From Aeromonas australiensis (GTDB lineage: Bacteria; Pseudomonadota; Gammaproteobacteria; Enterobacterales; Aeromonadaceae), in assembly GCF_000819725.1 (NCBI RefSeq), contig NZ_CDDH01000056.1:1-64000 (forward strand): a stretch of DNA of 64,000 nucleotides, given 5' to 3'. Positions 42,062 to 50,538 of the stretch are shown in pieces. How positions within the stretch are numbered: position 1 is the stretch's first letter; each line of letters opens with the position of its first letter. The position numbers were made by a program, and so were the translations under genes. The notes under the pieces were generated by a model. That model searched no databases. It was not told the origin of the DNA and saw only the letters and a program-made list of their open reading frames with translations.

Positions 42062-44014
42062 TTAATACTGAATATGATAAAGAGCTTCATTTCTTATTTC
42101 ATCATCAAAATTAGTAGGCATAGACAGAATCTCATCTAATACTGGGACAATCACGTTATCGTTGATATTTTTTCTAGCAATGTTGCCAACATTATCTAAA
42201 AACTCAGAAACAAGTGCCAGCAAACAACACTCACCAAGATCACTCATGATACTTTTTTTGTCTAAGATAGAAATCAACATATTTATCCCATCTTCATACT
42301 TCTCATTATCATTCAAATACATTTTTGCAAGTTGAAATGTTGCACCTAAATGGTTAGCATTACGAGAAGCTAACTCAAACAATTTAATTGCATCGTCCTT
42401 GTTCTTATCATGATGTAGTGCGATATAACCACGTCGATAGTTTATATCATCATCATAAAGACTCGGGAATTGACTAATATAGGAATCCATAATCTCTTTA
42501 CATTTATGTATATCTGCATTTACTCCATCACCAATGTGATAGATGTATGCTAGACGACATAGGATTTCTGGGTCTCCAGAACCAATACATTGGTTATACC
42601 AAAATTCAGCTTTTTCAAGCTCTTGGGATACAGTAAGCCCCTTTGCATAGCGAGTTCCCAGTACAAATTGAGCCTTGCTATCACCTGATTTAGCTAGCGA
42701 AACAAGTTCATCTATAGTGCTATCATCTAAATGATGGCAATAATTAATTTCTGTGTAGTTTAACAAGTGATAATCTCGGACCCAATACATAAGGTGCGTC
42801 AATGCCGCCCGACAATTAGTATCACCATAACCTGCTCGATAGAGTTGCCAGTACAATTTTGCTAGTTGCAATTTTGCGCCTATTATTCCGTTTTCAGATG
42901 CGTACTCTAGATTATTTTTAATACTACCAATATCTCTAAGCAATATATCCTTATACTTTTCACATTCTTCTTTGTCATTCAGTAATGACTTGAGTTCGCA
43001 AAGTTCCTTCATAGACAGCAAATATTTTGCGGCAGGATAGTTTCCATACGCAGCAGAGGTAAGCATCTCCAGTCCATCACTACAGCTCGCATTTTCATTT
43101 AACAGTATGATGCTGGCCTTATATTTAGCTTCCATATTGCCTTTTTTTGCTGCTTCGAGATAATGCCCCCAATCTGGCCCTATTTCATATTCACGTCCTC
43201 CAATCTTGATGTTCTCAAACTGAGTATTATCAAGGTCGTATCCCAGCCAACAGTAGCACATGTCTCCAATTTTCACTTGCGCCTGAATATGCCCGGCATC
43301 TTTTGCTTTATTTAAAAACTCAAATGCCATATTGAGATCATGCTCTATCTTATATTTTTTGTAGCTTTTTAGATGCATTAATCCTAATTGATATAGCGCA
43401 TCAATATTTCCCTGTTCGACTGAGAGTGTAAATAGCTGATTTGCATTTACATCAACCTCTGGCCCTTCATTTTTATTGACTAAATGAATGCCCATTTTCA
43501 ATTGGGCCAGTGGATGGCCATTTTTTACTGCCAACTCAAGCCATTCAATTGATTTTTTCTCATAGCTTTTCTTGGCCGTTTTTTCACTTATCTTAAAACA
43601 CAGTTGAGATAAGTTATACTGTGCGTTGCCATTTCCCTTTTCAGCTGATTTTGTATAACAATATTCAGCTTTATCGTCATCCTTAGGTATTAAAACCCCT
43701 TCGTCATAAATCCATCCTAGTGTAAAGTAGGACAGGGCACACCCACGATCCCCAGCTTTCCAAAAATACTTAATTGCTTTATTTATATTTTGAGTTACAC
43801 CATGACCATGAAAATAGAGCATGCCAAGTTTTAAATTTGATTGAGGGTGGCCACGTAACGCTGCGATCTCATATGTTTTAATCGCTTTTAGAAAGTCAGC
43901 TTCTACGCCGATCCCAAATTCGTAAGAAATTGCCTCTAGATATATTGGCTCCATAGAGCGCTCATAACAATCAACTACTTTTTCAGTACCATTGCCGATC
44001 TTTATGAATGTCAT
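42062..44014 (-). CDS. Sel1-like repeat protein
   Basis: A 650-residue protein built almost entirely of Sel1-type TPR repeats, for example ALRGHPQSNLKLGMLYFHGH, DRGCALSYFTLGWIYDEGV, EKGNGNAQYNLSQLC and SGDSKAQFVLGTRYAKGL. It has no signal peptide. Such solenoids bind other proteins. The start at 44014 has GGAGG six bases upstream. The HEAT-like repeat gene is 110 bases upstream on the same strand, so the repeat proteins and the small gene 44892-45191 form one cluster. No enzymatic domain is fused. Confidence 0.85.
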   Translation of the reverse strand: MTFIKIGNGTEKVVDCYERSMEPIYLEAISYEFGIGVEADFLKAIKTYEIAALRGHPQSNLKLGMLYFHGHGVTQNINKAIKYFWKAGDRGCALSYFTLGWIYDEGVLIPKDDDKAEYCYTKSAEKGNGNAQYNLSQLCFKISEKTAKKSYEKKSIEWLELAVKNGHPLAQLKMGIHLVNKNEGPEVDVNANQLFTLSVEQGNIDALYQLGLMHLKSYKKYKIEHDLNMAFEFLNKAKDAGHIQAQVKIGDMCYCWLGYDLDNTQFENIKIGGREYEIGPDWGHYLEAAKKGNMEAKYKASIILLNENASCSDGLEMLTSAAYGNYPAAKYLLSMKELCELKSLLNDKEECEKYKDILLRDIGSIKNNLEYASENGIIGAKLQLAKLYWQLYRAGYGDTNCRAALTHLMYWVRDYHLLNYTEINYCHHLDDSTIDELVSLAKSGDSKAQFVLGTRYAKGLTVSQELEKAEFWYNQCIGSGDPEILCRLAYIYHIGDGVNADIHKCKEIMDSYISQFPSLYDDDINYRRGYIALHHDKNKDDAIKLFELASRNANHLGATFQLAKMYLNDNEKYEDGINMLISILDKKSIMSDLGECCLLALVSEFLDNVGNIARKNINDNVIVPVLDEILSMPTNFDDEIRNEALYHIQY

Positions 44015-44124
44015 TCCAACCTCCACGTATCCATTTAGTCAACTTGATCTCAATCTATCATCTTCAGAATTTTGTTTAATTACATTTAAGCATAAGTATG
44101 AGCTCTGTAACATTTATCCTAGAT

Positions 44125-44886
44125 TTATAGCAGATCATCCACGCAACACATGCTCAATGAGCCTGGCAAGGCAGGGTTTCGCATCAAAGCCTTGCGCACA
44201 TACTCATCACTATCAAAAAGTAACTCATTCATTTGTTCAGGTTTTAGTAGCGGATTACTCGCCGCTGACATACGGATTAAAGGACGGTCATCAGAAACAA
44301 ATTGAATCAATATCCTGGATGGCAATACACGATTAGCGGCTGCCGCAGCCAAAACTCTTATATCATCGTGGTTTGTCCGCTCAAGCAATTTTATCAATAA
44401 CACTTGAGAAACCTTCGGGTTACCAGCAATACCGAAACGGACATCTTCTGCTTCATCCAGAGATAACGCGTTTAATACGGATAAGGGGGTTGAGGGATTA
44501 CGAGCCACATTTGCACGGACATGTCTATCAGCATCTGTGGACAATGAATTGAGTACTATTGTGGGGGTTAACGGATGTCTAGCTACGGCAACTCTCTGTA
44601 CAACATTAGTATGAGTCGATAATTCACTGAGAGTGCCAGGTTGAATGACAGTACTGCTGATAGCTAATTCACTCACATCCTCGTCATCATCGTGAGCTAG
44701 TCGAGTAATGGCCTCAATAGGAGTTGCAGGATTTCCAGCGACGTAGTAACGAACACATGAATCATCGTCCATGGATAGCTTGTTTAACTGCTCAGGCGTA
44801 GTCAATGGATCTCGAGCTGCCACTATCCGCTCTTCATCTGTTAGTGGTTCCATTTCCAATGAATAATTTTTGAGGTATACATTCAT
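44125..44886 (-). CDS. HEAT-like / variant leucine-rich repeat protein
   Basis: A 253-residue solenoid with about eight repeats of roughly 24 residues, pattern VRxxVAxNPxTPxxxLxxLxxD: VRYYVAGNPATPIEAITRLA, VRANVARNPSTPLSVLNALS, VRFGIAGNPKVSQVLLIKLL. This resembles bacterial variant leucine-rich or HEAT repeat proteins. It lies five bases downstream of the small acidic gene 44892-45191, so they are co-transcribed. It probably binds proteins or nucleic acid; nothing more specific can be said. Confidence 0.78.
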   Translation of the reverse strand: MNVYLKNYSLEMEPLTDEERIVAARDPLTTPEQLNKLSMDDDSCVRYYVAGNPATPIEAITRLAHDDDEDVSELAISSTVIQPGTLSELSTHTNVVQRVAVARHPLTPTIVLNSLSTDADRHVRANVARNPSTPLSVLNALSLDEAEDVRFGIAGNPKVSQVLLIKLLERTNHDDIRVLAAAAANRVLPSRILIQFVSDDRPLIRMSAASNPLLKPEQMNELLFDSDEYVRKALMRNPALPGSLSMCCVDDLL

Positions 44887-44891
44887 ATCAA

Positions 44892-45191
44892 CTATTCCAT
44901 AGTTGTATTATTGTTTGCAGAAAAATCATCCTGATAGACCTCTACCAACTCATGTTTACTAATAGCAGGGACTTGCATATTACTAAATACGATTTCTCCT
45001 GAGTCAGCATTGCGTATGAATTTCCAATCGTTAAACCCTATTGTTGAGTCATCAATATAATATGGCCATTGTTCACCGATATTATCACCAAGCCAGATTA
45101 GTGCTGATACCCGATCAGCCATACTTTCTAATGAGAACCCCAACATACACATAGTTCTCTGAATTAACGAATGCAGTGAAATTCTTTCCAT
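44892..45191 (-). CDS. Hypothetical small protein
   Basis: A 99-residue protein with no recognised domain (SLHSLIQRTMCMLGFSLESM at the start, PYYIDDSTIGFNDWKFIRN in the middle). The ATG at 45191 has GGAAG placed correctly; a frame starting twelve bases earlier lacks such a site. It is first in the cluster with the HEAT-like and Sel1 genes and may be their partner. Function unknown. Confidence 0.6.
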   Translation of the reverse strand: MERISLHSLIQRTMCMLGFSLESMADRVSALIWLGDNIGEQWPYYIDDSTIGFNDWKFIRNADSGEIVFSNMQVPAISKHELVEVYQDDFSANNNTTME

Positions 45192-45420
45192 TGTTACTTC
45201 CATGATACAGATAGGTCTTTGTTGTGGAGCTACGGCTATAAGACCTTATGAAATGGAAACGAAAGATGCTAGTACAGTTTTCGTCAGCCAGTGTTGAGGT
45301 TGCTCCTATGCAGGGACACAGCCATGATGGTGCTCGACATGTGCCAGGTAGTCCGTGGATTGCAACAAGTGGAACACCCCATTTGACAAGTTCCTGGTGG
45401 AATACTTGGCCAGATAACTA

Positions 45421-45613
45421 ACTGGATCAGATGCACCACGCCAGTGGTGCAACATAGAAAATTGCTATCGAGCTATCCTGTCTACCTGGGAGAGCCAGCG
45501 CCGAAAGATCTATGGACAATCCTCGCTATGCGAGAATGATGTAGCCACATCGTTACCTGTTAGGTGAGAGGGGTGCGCTTTATCTATATATATAAAAACA
45601 ATCCCTCTCAGCT
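45421..45613 (+). repeat. Structured 195-bp repeat, copy 1
   Basis: Three hairpins in order: TGCACCAC/GTGGTGCA (45432-45451), CTCGC/GCGAG within TCCTCGCTATGCGAGAA, and GAGAGGG/CCCTCTC (45566-45609) whose loop holds TATCTATATATATAAAAACA. About 80 percent alike to copy 2 by eye. Reading frames are not conserved between copies, so it is non-coding. Strand is arbitrary. Confidence 0.8.
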
Positions 45614-45681
45614 GTGCACCTCAGCTCTAGTGCCACCAAAACACCTTCAACGAATGGTCCAATGGAAACCACGGGTAGATA

Positions 45682-45873
45682 ACTGGATCACATGCACCAC
45701 GACCAGTGGTGCAACCTAGAAAAAATGGCTACTGAGCTATCCTGCCTGGGGGGCGAGTACCGACAGATCTATGAACAATCCTCGCTACGCGAGAATGATA
45801 GCCATAGCTATTCACCTTTTCAGGTGAGAGGGATACGCTTTATCTATATATATAAAAACAATCCCTCTCAGCT
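45682..45873 (+). repeat. Structured 195-bp repeat, copy 2
   Basis: Same three hairpins as copy 1: TGCACCAC/GTGGTGCA (45693-45713), CTCGC/GCGAG, and GAGAGGG/CCCTCTC (45826-45869), plus a small CACCT/AGGTG pair before the last. It lies in tandem with copy 1, about 70 bases apart, between the small-protein gene and the VapB-like gene. The 45192-45899 interval contains nothing else I can support. Confidence 0.8.
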
Positions 45874-45899
45874 ACGCAACTCAGTTACCCTGCTGGACC

Positions 45900-46127
45900 T
45901 CAGAGTTTCTCTCGCTCCTGGGCGGTTGGCTGCTCACGTTCGGCCATGAAGTCGGTGCTCATAGAGGGCTCATCAAACCACCTATCCCAGGACTCACCTA
46001 CAGGTGTGATTATGCGAGTACGACCAACCACGACGATCTCAACATGCGTGACCTCATCTGGCAGGGCCACTGCCTCGGGCAGGTAAACCCCCTGGCCACG
46101 ACCACACTTAAAAACTGTTGATTCCAT
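45900..46127 (-). CDS. Orphan VapB/AbrB-type antitoxin
   Basis: A 75-residue SpoVT/AbrB-fold protein: MESTVFKCGRGQGVYLPEAV is the swapped-hairpin DNA-binding part, and the tail SWDRWFDEPSMSTDFMAERE is the toxin-binding segment of VapB-type antitoxins. The ATG at 46127 has AGGACG upstream. A PIN-domain VapC toxin should follow on the minus strand; instead the structured repeats lie there. It is divergent from umuD, with 130 bases between, so it could also influence that promoter. Confidence 0.78.
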   Translation of the reverse strand: MESTVFKCGRGQGVYLPEAVALPDEVTHVEIVVVGRTRIITPVGESWDRWFDEPSMSTDFMAEREQPTAQEREKL

Positions 46128-46227
46128 CACGCGTCCTATGAAGCCAGATACCATGTGAACCGAACATAGCTAATGGGCCCGGTATGTCAACTGACAACGG
46201 ATGCACACGTTATGCAATACGGCTATA

Positions 46228-46243
46228 CTGTATATAAAAACAG
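46228..46243 (+). promoter_or_regulatory. LexA box of umuDC
   Basis: CTGTATATAAAAACAG fits the LexA consensus CTGT-N8-ACAG exactly and ends 16 bases before the umuD start. It places the operon under SOS control. Confidence 0.93.
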
Positions 46244-46259
46244 TAACCAGTGAGCCACC

Positions 46260-46682
46260 ATGTTCGCCATCCCACATCCAACCCCGGACGCTCTAGAGCT
46301 GCCGCTTTTTCTGTCCCCTGTAGTTTGCGGCTTTCCTAGCCCAGCACAGGACTATATTGAGCAAACCATAGATCTGAACCAGATCTGCATTGAGCACCCC
46401 GCAGCAACGTACTATGTCAGGGCCAGTGGCCAAAGCATGGTGGAAAAGGGCATCAATGACGGGGATCTTTTGATCGTCGATAGAGCGCTCAAGGCCCGCC
46501 ACGGCGCTATCGTTCTAGCCTGCCTTGATGGAGAATTCACTGTCAAACAGCTGCAAGAACGCCCGTTCCCTGCCCTGCTACCCGCCAATCCAGATTTCCA
46601 GCCCATCCATCTATTGGACGGGCAAGAACTAGAGATTTTTGGCGTCGTAACCTATGTACTCCACAAGACCAAACTGGGGTAA
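46260..46682 (+). CDS. umuD: DNA polymerase V subunit UmuD
   Basis: A 140-residue S24 peptidase-like protein that RecA filaments induce to cleave itself, giving UmuD' for polymerase V. The cleavage pair Cys23-Gly24 (PVVCGFPSP), the nucleophile Ser59 (SGQSMVEKG) and the Lys96 general base (GEFTVKQL) are all present, so it should be processable. A LexA box precedes it and umuC follows after three bases. Mobile elements often carry umuDC or rumAB copies. Confidence 0.95.
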   Translation: MFAIPHPTPDALELPLFLSPVVCGFPSPAQDYIEQTIDLNQICIEHPAATYYVRASGQSMVEKGINDGDLLIVDRALKARHGAIVLACLDGEFTVKQLQERPFPALLPANPDFQPIHLLDGQELEIFGVVTYVLHKTKLG

Positions 46683-46685
46683 ACC

Positions 46686-47957
46686 ATGCCCAACGCCATT
46701 GCCCTCGTCGATGTGAACAACTTCTATGCGTCCTGCGAGCGTCTGTTTAGGCCAGACTTCAAGGGGCGCCCGATCGTGGTGCTATCGAACAACGACGGCT
46801 GCGTTGTGGCTCGCTCGGCAGAAGCCAAGGCGCTTGGCATCAAGATGGGTGTTCCCTACTTCCAGATCCGTCAGTTCTTCGAGGCCGTAGGCGGTGTTTG
46901 GTTCTCGAGCAACTACGCCCTCTATGGTGATATGTCACAGCGCGTAATGACCACGCTGGAAGGCATGGTGCCAACTGTCGAGGTGTACAGTGTTGATGAG
47001 GCGTTTGTTGAACTGAACGAATCCTGGGCGGGAGACCTAACAGCATATGGTCGTCAGATCCGTGAACGAATACAGCAATGGACTGGACTCACAGTCGGCG
47101 TCGGGATCGGGCCAACCAAAACACTCGCCAAGCTGGCAAACTACGCCGCGAAGAAGTGGCCTGCGACTGGTGGAGTGGTTGATTTGCGTGATGAGGCACG
47201 TCGAGCGCGTTTGATGGCTATCACTCCGGTCGGGGAAATATGGGGAATAGGTAGAAAACTGACCACCAGGCTCGAAGCGCACGGGATCAATAGTGTGGCG
47301 GACCTAGTCGCTGTCGATGGTAAAAACCTACGGCATCGTTATGGGGTCGTTGTTGAGCGAACCGTGCTAGAGCTACGCGGCTATCCATGCGCCAGCCTGG
47401 AGCAGGACACACAAGCCAAACAGCAGATCATCTGCTCCCGATCATTCGGTGAACGGATCACACACATGAATTCCATGCATCAAGCACTCGCAGGATATAT
47501 GGAACGTGCAGCTGAAAAACTCCGGGCAGAAGGAATGTGCTGTCGCCATGTCACCCTATTCATTCGTACCAGTCCCTTCAATGACAAAGAGCCCTACTAC
47601 GGCAACCACGTGAGCACCACGCTGGCTGTGCCTACCAACGATACCAGGGAGCTGCTGGGAGTGATCCACTCACTGCTCTCTCATATCTGGCGGGATGGGC
47701 ACCGCTACCAAAAAGGGGGCGTGATGCTAGCCGACTTTACTCCTATCGGCAGCCAACAGGGAGATTTGTTCGACCATCATCAACATAAGCCCCGCAGCCA
47801 GGACCTAATGCAGATGATCGACCGAATCAACCAGGGACGATTAGGAAAAATTCATTTTGGATCTTGTGGGAGAGACAACAGTGATTGGATTATGAGGCGT
47901 GAAAAACTCAGTCCCCGCTATACCACGGCATTAGACGAATTACCCATTGCAAAGTGA
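46686..47957 (+). CDS. umuC: DNA polymerase V catalytic subunit UmuC
   Basis: A 423-residue Y-family polymerase for error-prone translesion synthesis. Palm residues are visible in [16 protein letters not shown] and [11 protein letters not shown] (Asp-Glu pair); the finger region has [14 protein letters not shown]. The C-terminal little-finger domain and DLFDHHQHK tail (a possible beta-clamp motif) complete a full-length protein. It forms an SOS-regulated operon with umuD. The 3' end overlaps the end of the convergent gene 47940-48347 by 18 bases. Confidence 0.95.
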   Translation: MPNAIALVDVNNFYASCERLFRPDFKGRPIVVLSNNDGCVVARSAEAKALGIKMGVPYFQIRQFFEAVGGVWFSSNYALYGDMSQRVMTTLEGMVPTVEVYSVDEAFVELNESWAGDLTAYGRQIRERIQQWTGLTVGVGIGPTKTLAKLANYAAKKWPATGGVVDLRDEARRARLMAITPVGEIWGIGRKLTTRLEAHGINSVADLVAVDGKNLRHRYGVVVERTVLELRGYPCASLEQDTQAKQQIICSRSFGERITHMNSMHQALAGYMERAAEKLRAEGMCCRHVTLFIRTSPFNDKEPYYGNHVSTTLAVPTNDTRELLGVIHSLLSHIWRDGHRYQKGGVMLADFTPIGSQQGDLFDHHQHKPRSQDLMQMIDRINQGRLGKIHFGSCGRDNSDWIMRREKLSPRYTTALDELPIAK

Positions 47958-48347
47958 CAACCCGGATTTGCACTCAGCAAGGCGCTCTTGCGCCATCATC
48001 AATTCGCAACCGGTGATTCGGTCAACGCCTTTCACGTCACGCATTGGTGGTTTAATCACATGTCCGTTGAGCATTCCAGTTAGCATCCACTGCCGCAGTT
48101 GGCCCAATGAGAGCCCCAATTGCCTGGCAGCATCCACCATTCGCCATGACTGCTTAAATTGCAGATCGTCGGACACAGGGTCAAAGTTTCCAGCCTGCAA
48201 TTTTAACAAAGCCCGGTGAGCAAGGGTCTCTGCCATTGGACCGAACCGCGCTTCGCTATAGGTGACTTTCTGCCCTAAGTAGCTTGCCTGCCACAGGCCA
48301 CGAGATGGTTGAACTGTAACGCTGCCGGAACCAAATGGTTTACTCAT
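47940..48347 (-). CDS. Hypothetical protein with a helix-turn-helix-like segment
   Basis: A 135-residue protein, basic at its start ([19 protein letters not shown], like an arm-type or AP2-like DNA-binding sheet) and with [20 protein letters not shown] in its second half, which could be a helix-turn-helix. GAGGATAGAG precedes the ATG. It is convergent with umuC, overlapping at the stop codons. It may be a small DNA-binding regulator of the element; unrecognised otherwise. Confidence 0.55.
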   Translation of the reverse strand: MSKPFGSGSVTVQPSRGLWQASYLGQKVTYSEARFGPMAETLAHRALLKLQAGNFDPVSDDLQFKQSWRMVDAARQLGLSLGQLRQWMLTGMLNGHVIKPPMRDVKGVDRITGCELMMAQERLAECKSGLSLCNG

Positions 48348-48572
48348 TACACACTCTATCCTCTATAAAGGCCCAGTATGAGGCGGGGATTGCCTCAAAA
48401 TACAACCCGAGTCGCTCAGTATATACATTCCAAATCCTGCATAAAACACACGCTAGTGCACGAAAAATTCTGTGCACCCACTGGGCTTCCACTACTCAAA
48501 CATTATTTCAAGGCTTCTAAACCTTCCTTACACGAGTGTGCTTTGCGCTAAATAATGTGTGAGTAAGCAACC

Positions 48573-49058
48573 ATGATTTCCACAAGAAAAGTCCTGCAAA
48601 TCCATCGTTTCGTCAGTCGTGCCATTGATCAACCCCCCTCCATGACCACCCAGGGTATGGTTCAAATCTTGGACTGGACCATCATGCGCGTGCAGCAAAA
48701 CCAAATCCGGGAGGAGGCCTATCCCTGTATCTTTGCCAGAGGGGCTGAACTGTTTTATCTGATTAGTTCAATCCGACCGTTTAGGCGATACAACCAGTTA
48801 ACCGCTTTGTGTGTTGTCGACTGGTGTGTCCGACAACATGGCTTTGGCCTCAAAGATCTGCATCTGGATGAACAGCGGGTCATAACGGAGCGCATAAGAC
48901 GCGATTACCGGGAACCGGTTTTGCAGGCAAGTGACCATTTTGCTCAGGAGTACCGCTACTGGTTTTTCATGCATAGCGAGCCCATCAGTAAACAAAGTGC
49001 CAGGTCTGCTAGTGCAATTACATCCATTAGTCGCAGCTTGTTTGATCTCAACTGGTAA
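48573..49058 (+). CDS. Degenerate Doc/Fic-fold protein
   Basis: A 161-residue protein with the layout of Doc: VLQIHRFVSRAIDQPPSMTT, then LDWTIMRVQQNQIREEAYPC, then the active-site helix. The motif that should read HxFxxGNKRTAL is RPFRRYNQLTAL at residues 68-79; the catalytic His, the Gly, the Lys and the Arg are all replaced. The fold seems kept but ATP-dependent transferase or kinase activity should be lost. No Phd antitoxin gene adjoins it. It lies 130 bases upstream of the sirtuin gene. Confidence 0.6.
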   Translation: MISTRKVLQIHRFVSRAIDQPPSMTTQGMVQILDWTIMRVQQNQIREEAYPCIFARGAELFYLISSIRPFRRYNQLTALCVVDWCVRQHGFGLKDLHLDEQRVITERIRRDYREPVLQASDHFAQEYRYWFFMHSEPISKQSARSASAITSISRSLFDLNW

Positions 49059-49187
49059 CTGCCGCTCCCCTCATTCTTACCTCGATGAGGTGAGCAGAAA
49101 CATAGCAATGAGGTGTGACCCCAACCGCCCTGGTTCAGAAACAAATCAATCGGGTGGACTGATCGTGCCATAACGAAAGGTGGTCGT

Positions 49188-49973
49188 ATGCAACCAATAG
49201 CTTCCCGTGCTCGAAGACATCAGCGCCGTCATAGAGAAAAAAAAGTACAAGCCGCGATAACGGGCCAACACTACCATCCCACAATCCTCTTCTTTACCGG
49301 GGCGGGTTTGTCAGCGGAAAGCGGTGTGCCCACGTTTAGAAGTGAAGGTATTTGGCGTAATCATAAGAACTGGCGCTATTCCCACGCTAGTAGCATGAGT
49401 ACGGATCTGGCTGGCTTCTTGGACTTTCACAACAAACGGCGTCAAACCATGTTAGAAGCCGCCCCCTCACAAGCGCATTATCTGATAGCCCTGCTACAAC
49501 AGAAATGTACTGTTAGGGTCATAACCCAAAATATTGATGACTTACATGAGAGAGCAGGTAGCCGTGATGTCCTTCATCTGCATGGTTCAATCCAGTTTTT
49601 GGTCCCCATCGGTTTCCGTAGCAAAAAATATCGCCAGCCTTGGCATGAAGATGTGAAGGTCGGTGATCGCAGCCCATCCACTGGCTCACAATTGCGTCCA
49701 GATATCGTGCTGTTTGGTGAAAAGATTTATGAATATCAACAAGCTCGTCGCTGGCTCTGCGAGGCTGATACCGTAGTAGTTGTCGGCACCAGTTTGCTTG
49801 TTGAGCCTGCGAGCTCTCTGTTACAAAACATCAACCCTGGCGCATGTGTCTACTACATCGATCCCGATCTTGGTTTGTCATCCAGACTACCGTTTCCCGG
49901 TGAGCTGATTGTTGATGGGGCCAGTCGCGGGATTGCTCAAGTATTGGAACTGAACCTGGAGAGAATGGCATGA
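49188..49973 (+). CDS. Sirtuin (SIR2 family) lacking the zinc cysteines
   Basis: A 261-residue NAD-dependent sirtuin. The NAD site GAGLSAESGVPTFR (38-51), TQNIDDLH (113-120), the catalytic His132 in HLHGS and VGTSLLVEPASS are intact, so NAD binding and chemistry look possible. The four zinc-binding Cys that normally lie between the catalytic His and RPDIVLFGE are absent: residues 133-170 contain no Cys. The N-terminal 30 residues are very basic. Its stop overlaps the cREC gene by four bases. It could deacylate, hydrolyse NAD, or process ADP-ribose adducts. Confidence 0.85.
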   Translation: MQPIASRARRHQRRHREKKVQAAITGQHYHPTILFFTGAGLSAESGVPTFRSEGIWRNHKNWRYSHASSMSTDLAGFLDFHNKRRQTMLEAAPSQAHYLIALLQQKCTVRVITQNIDDLHERAGSRDVLHLHGSIQFLVPIGFRSKKYRQPWHEDVKVGDRSPSTGSQLRPDIVLFGEKIYEYQQARRWLCEADTVVVVGTSLLVEPASSLLQNINPGACVYYIDPDLGLSSRLPFPGELIVDGASRGIAQVLELNLERMA

Positions 49974-50269
49974 AATTATATCTGGATGATGAAAGAAAAA
50001 CTCCGGTAGGGTGGGTTCGCGTATTTTGGCCGGACGAGGCAATTGCATGGCTAAAAACAGAGATGGTGACTGAAATTAGTCTTGACCATGACCTAGGTGA
50101 TGATGATAGAGGAACCGGCTACGACGTTATTCTCTGGATAGAAAATGAGGTAATGACAAATAACTTCATCCCTCCCCAAATTAATATTCATTCAGCAAAT
50201 GTCTCCGCAAGAATAAAAATGGAACTGGGCATTATGGCCATAAATGGCTTTTTAGGGAATTCAACATGA
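49970..50269 (+). CDS. Cyclic-phosphate processing receiver (cREC) protein
   Basis: A 99-residue receiver-fold protein: KLYLDDERKTPVGWVRVFWP at the start and ISLDHDLGDDDRGTGYDVIL in the middle. The extra acidic residues and the later NIHSANVSARIKME mark the cREC group, predicted in comparative genomic work to act on cyclic phosphates linked to RNA or ADP-ribose metabolism. It is translationally coupled to the sirtuin, which can release or transfer ADP-ribose. A joint pathway is the natural inference, not shown by sequence alone. Confidence 0.78.
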   Translation: MKLYLDDERKTPVGWVRVFWPDEAIAWLKTEMVTEISLDHDLGDDDRGTGYDVILWIENEVMTNNFIPPQINIHSANVSARIKMELGIMAINGFLGNST

Positions 50270-50538
50270 CAAGTCCAGAGCTGTGGCTAAACTCCAGAGA
50301 TAGTAAATCATGTCACTATGTATAAAGCCCTCTGGAACTTGGGGAGGAATTGATATCTGCAATGAACTTTCAACAGTTAAAAGCCCCCCCTGAAAAATAA
50401 AAAGGCTTCTAAAATCGACAAGTACGAGTAATGAGATTTTCCTTTTAAAACATAAATGGTAAAAACGCTATCTTGTTGACTTTTATTTAATTCAGAATGA
50501 CAATCTAACTTCCACTTTGACGATGTAATGGACAATGT

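Noticed and set aside
35521-45873. CRISPR array made of the dispersed repeats
   Set aside because: The units are about 195 bp, only two or three copies, not regularly spaced, and there are no cas genes.
45692-45949. An 85-codon plus-strand frame through structured repeat copy 2
   Set aside because: The same region in copy 1 stops after eight codons, so the frame is not conserved. The segment is explained by hairpins.
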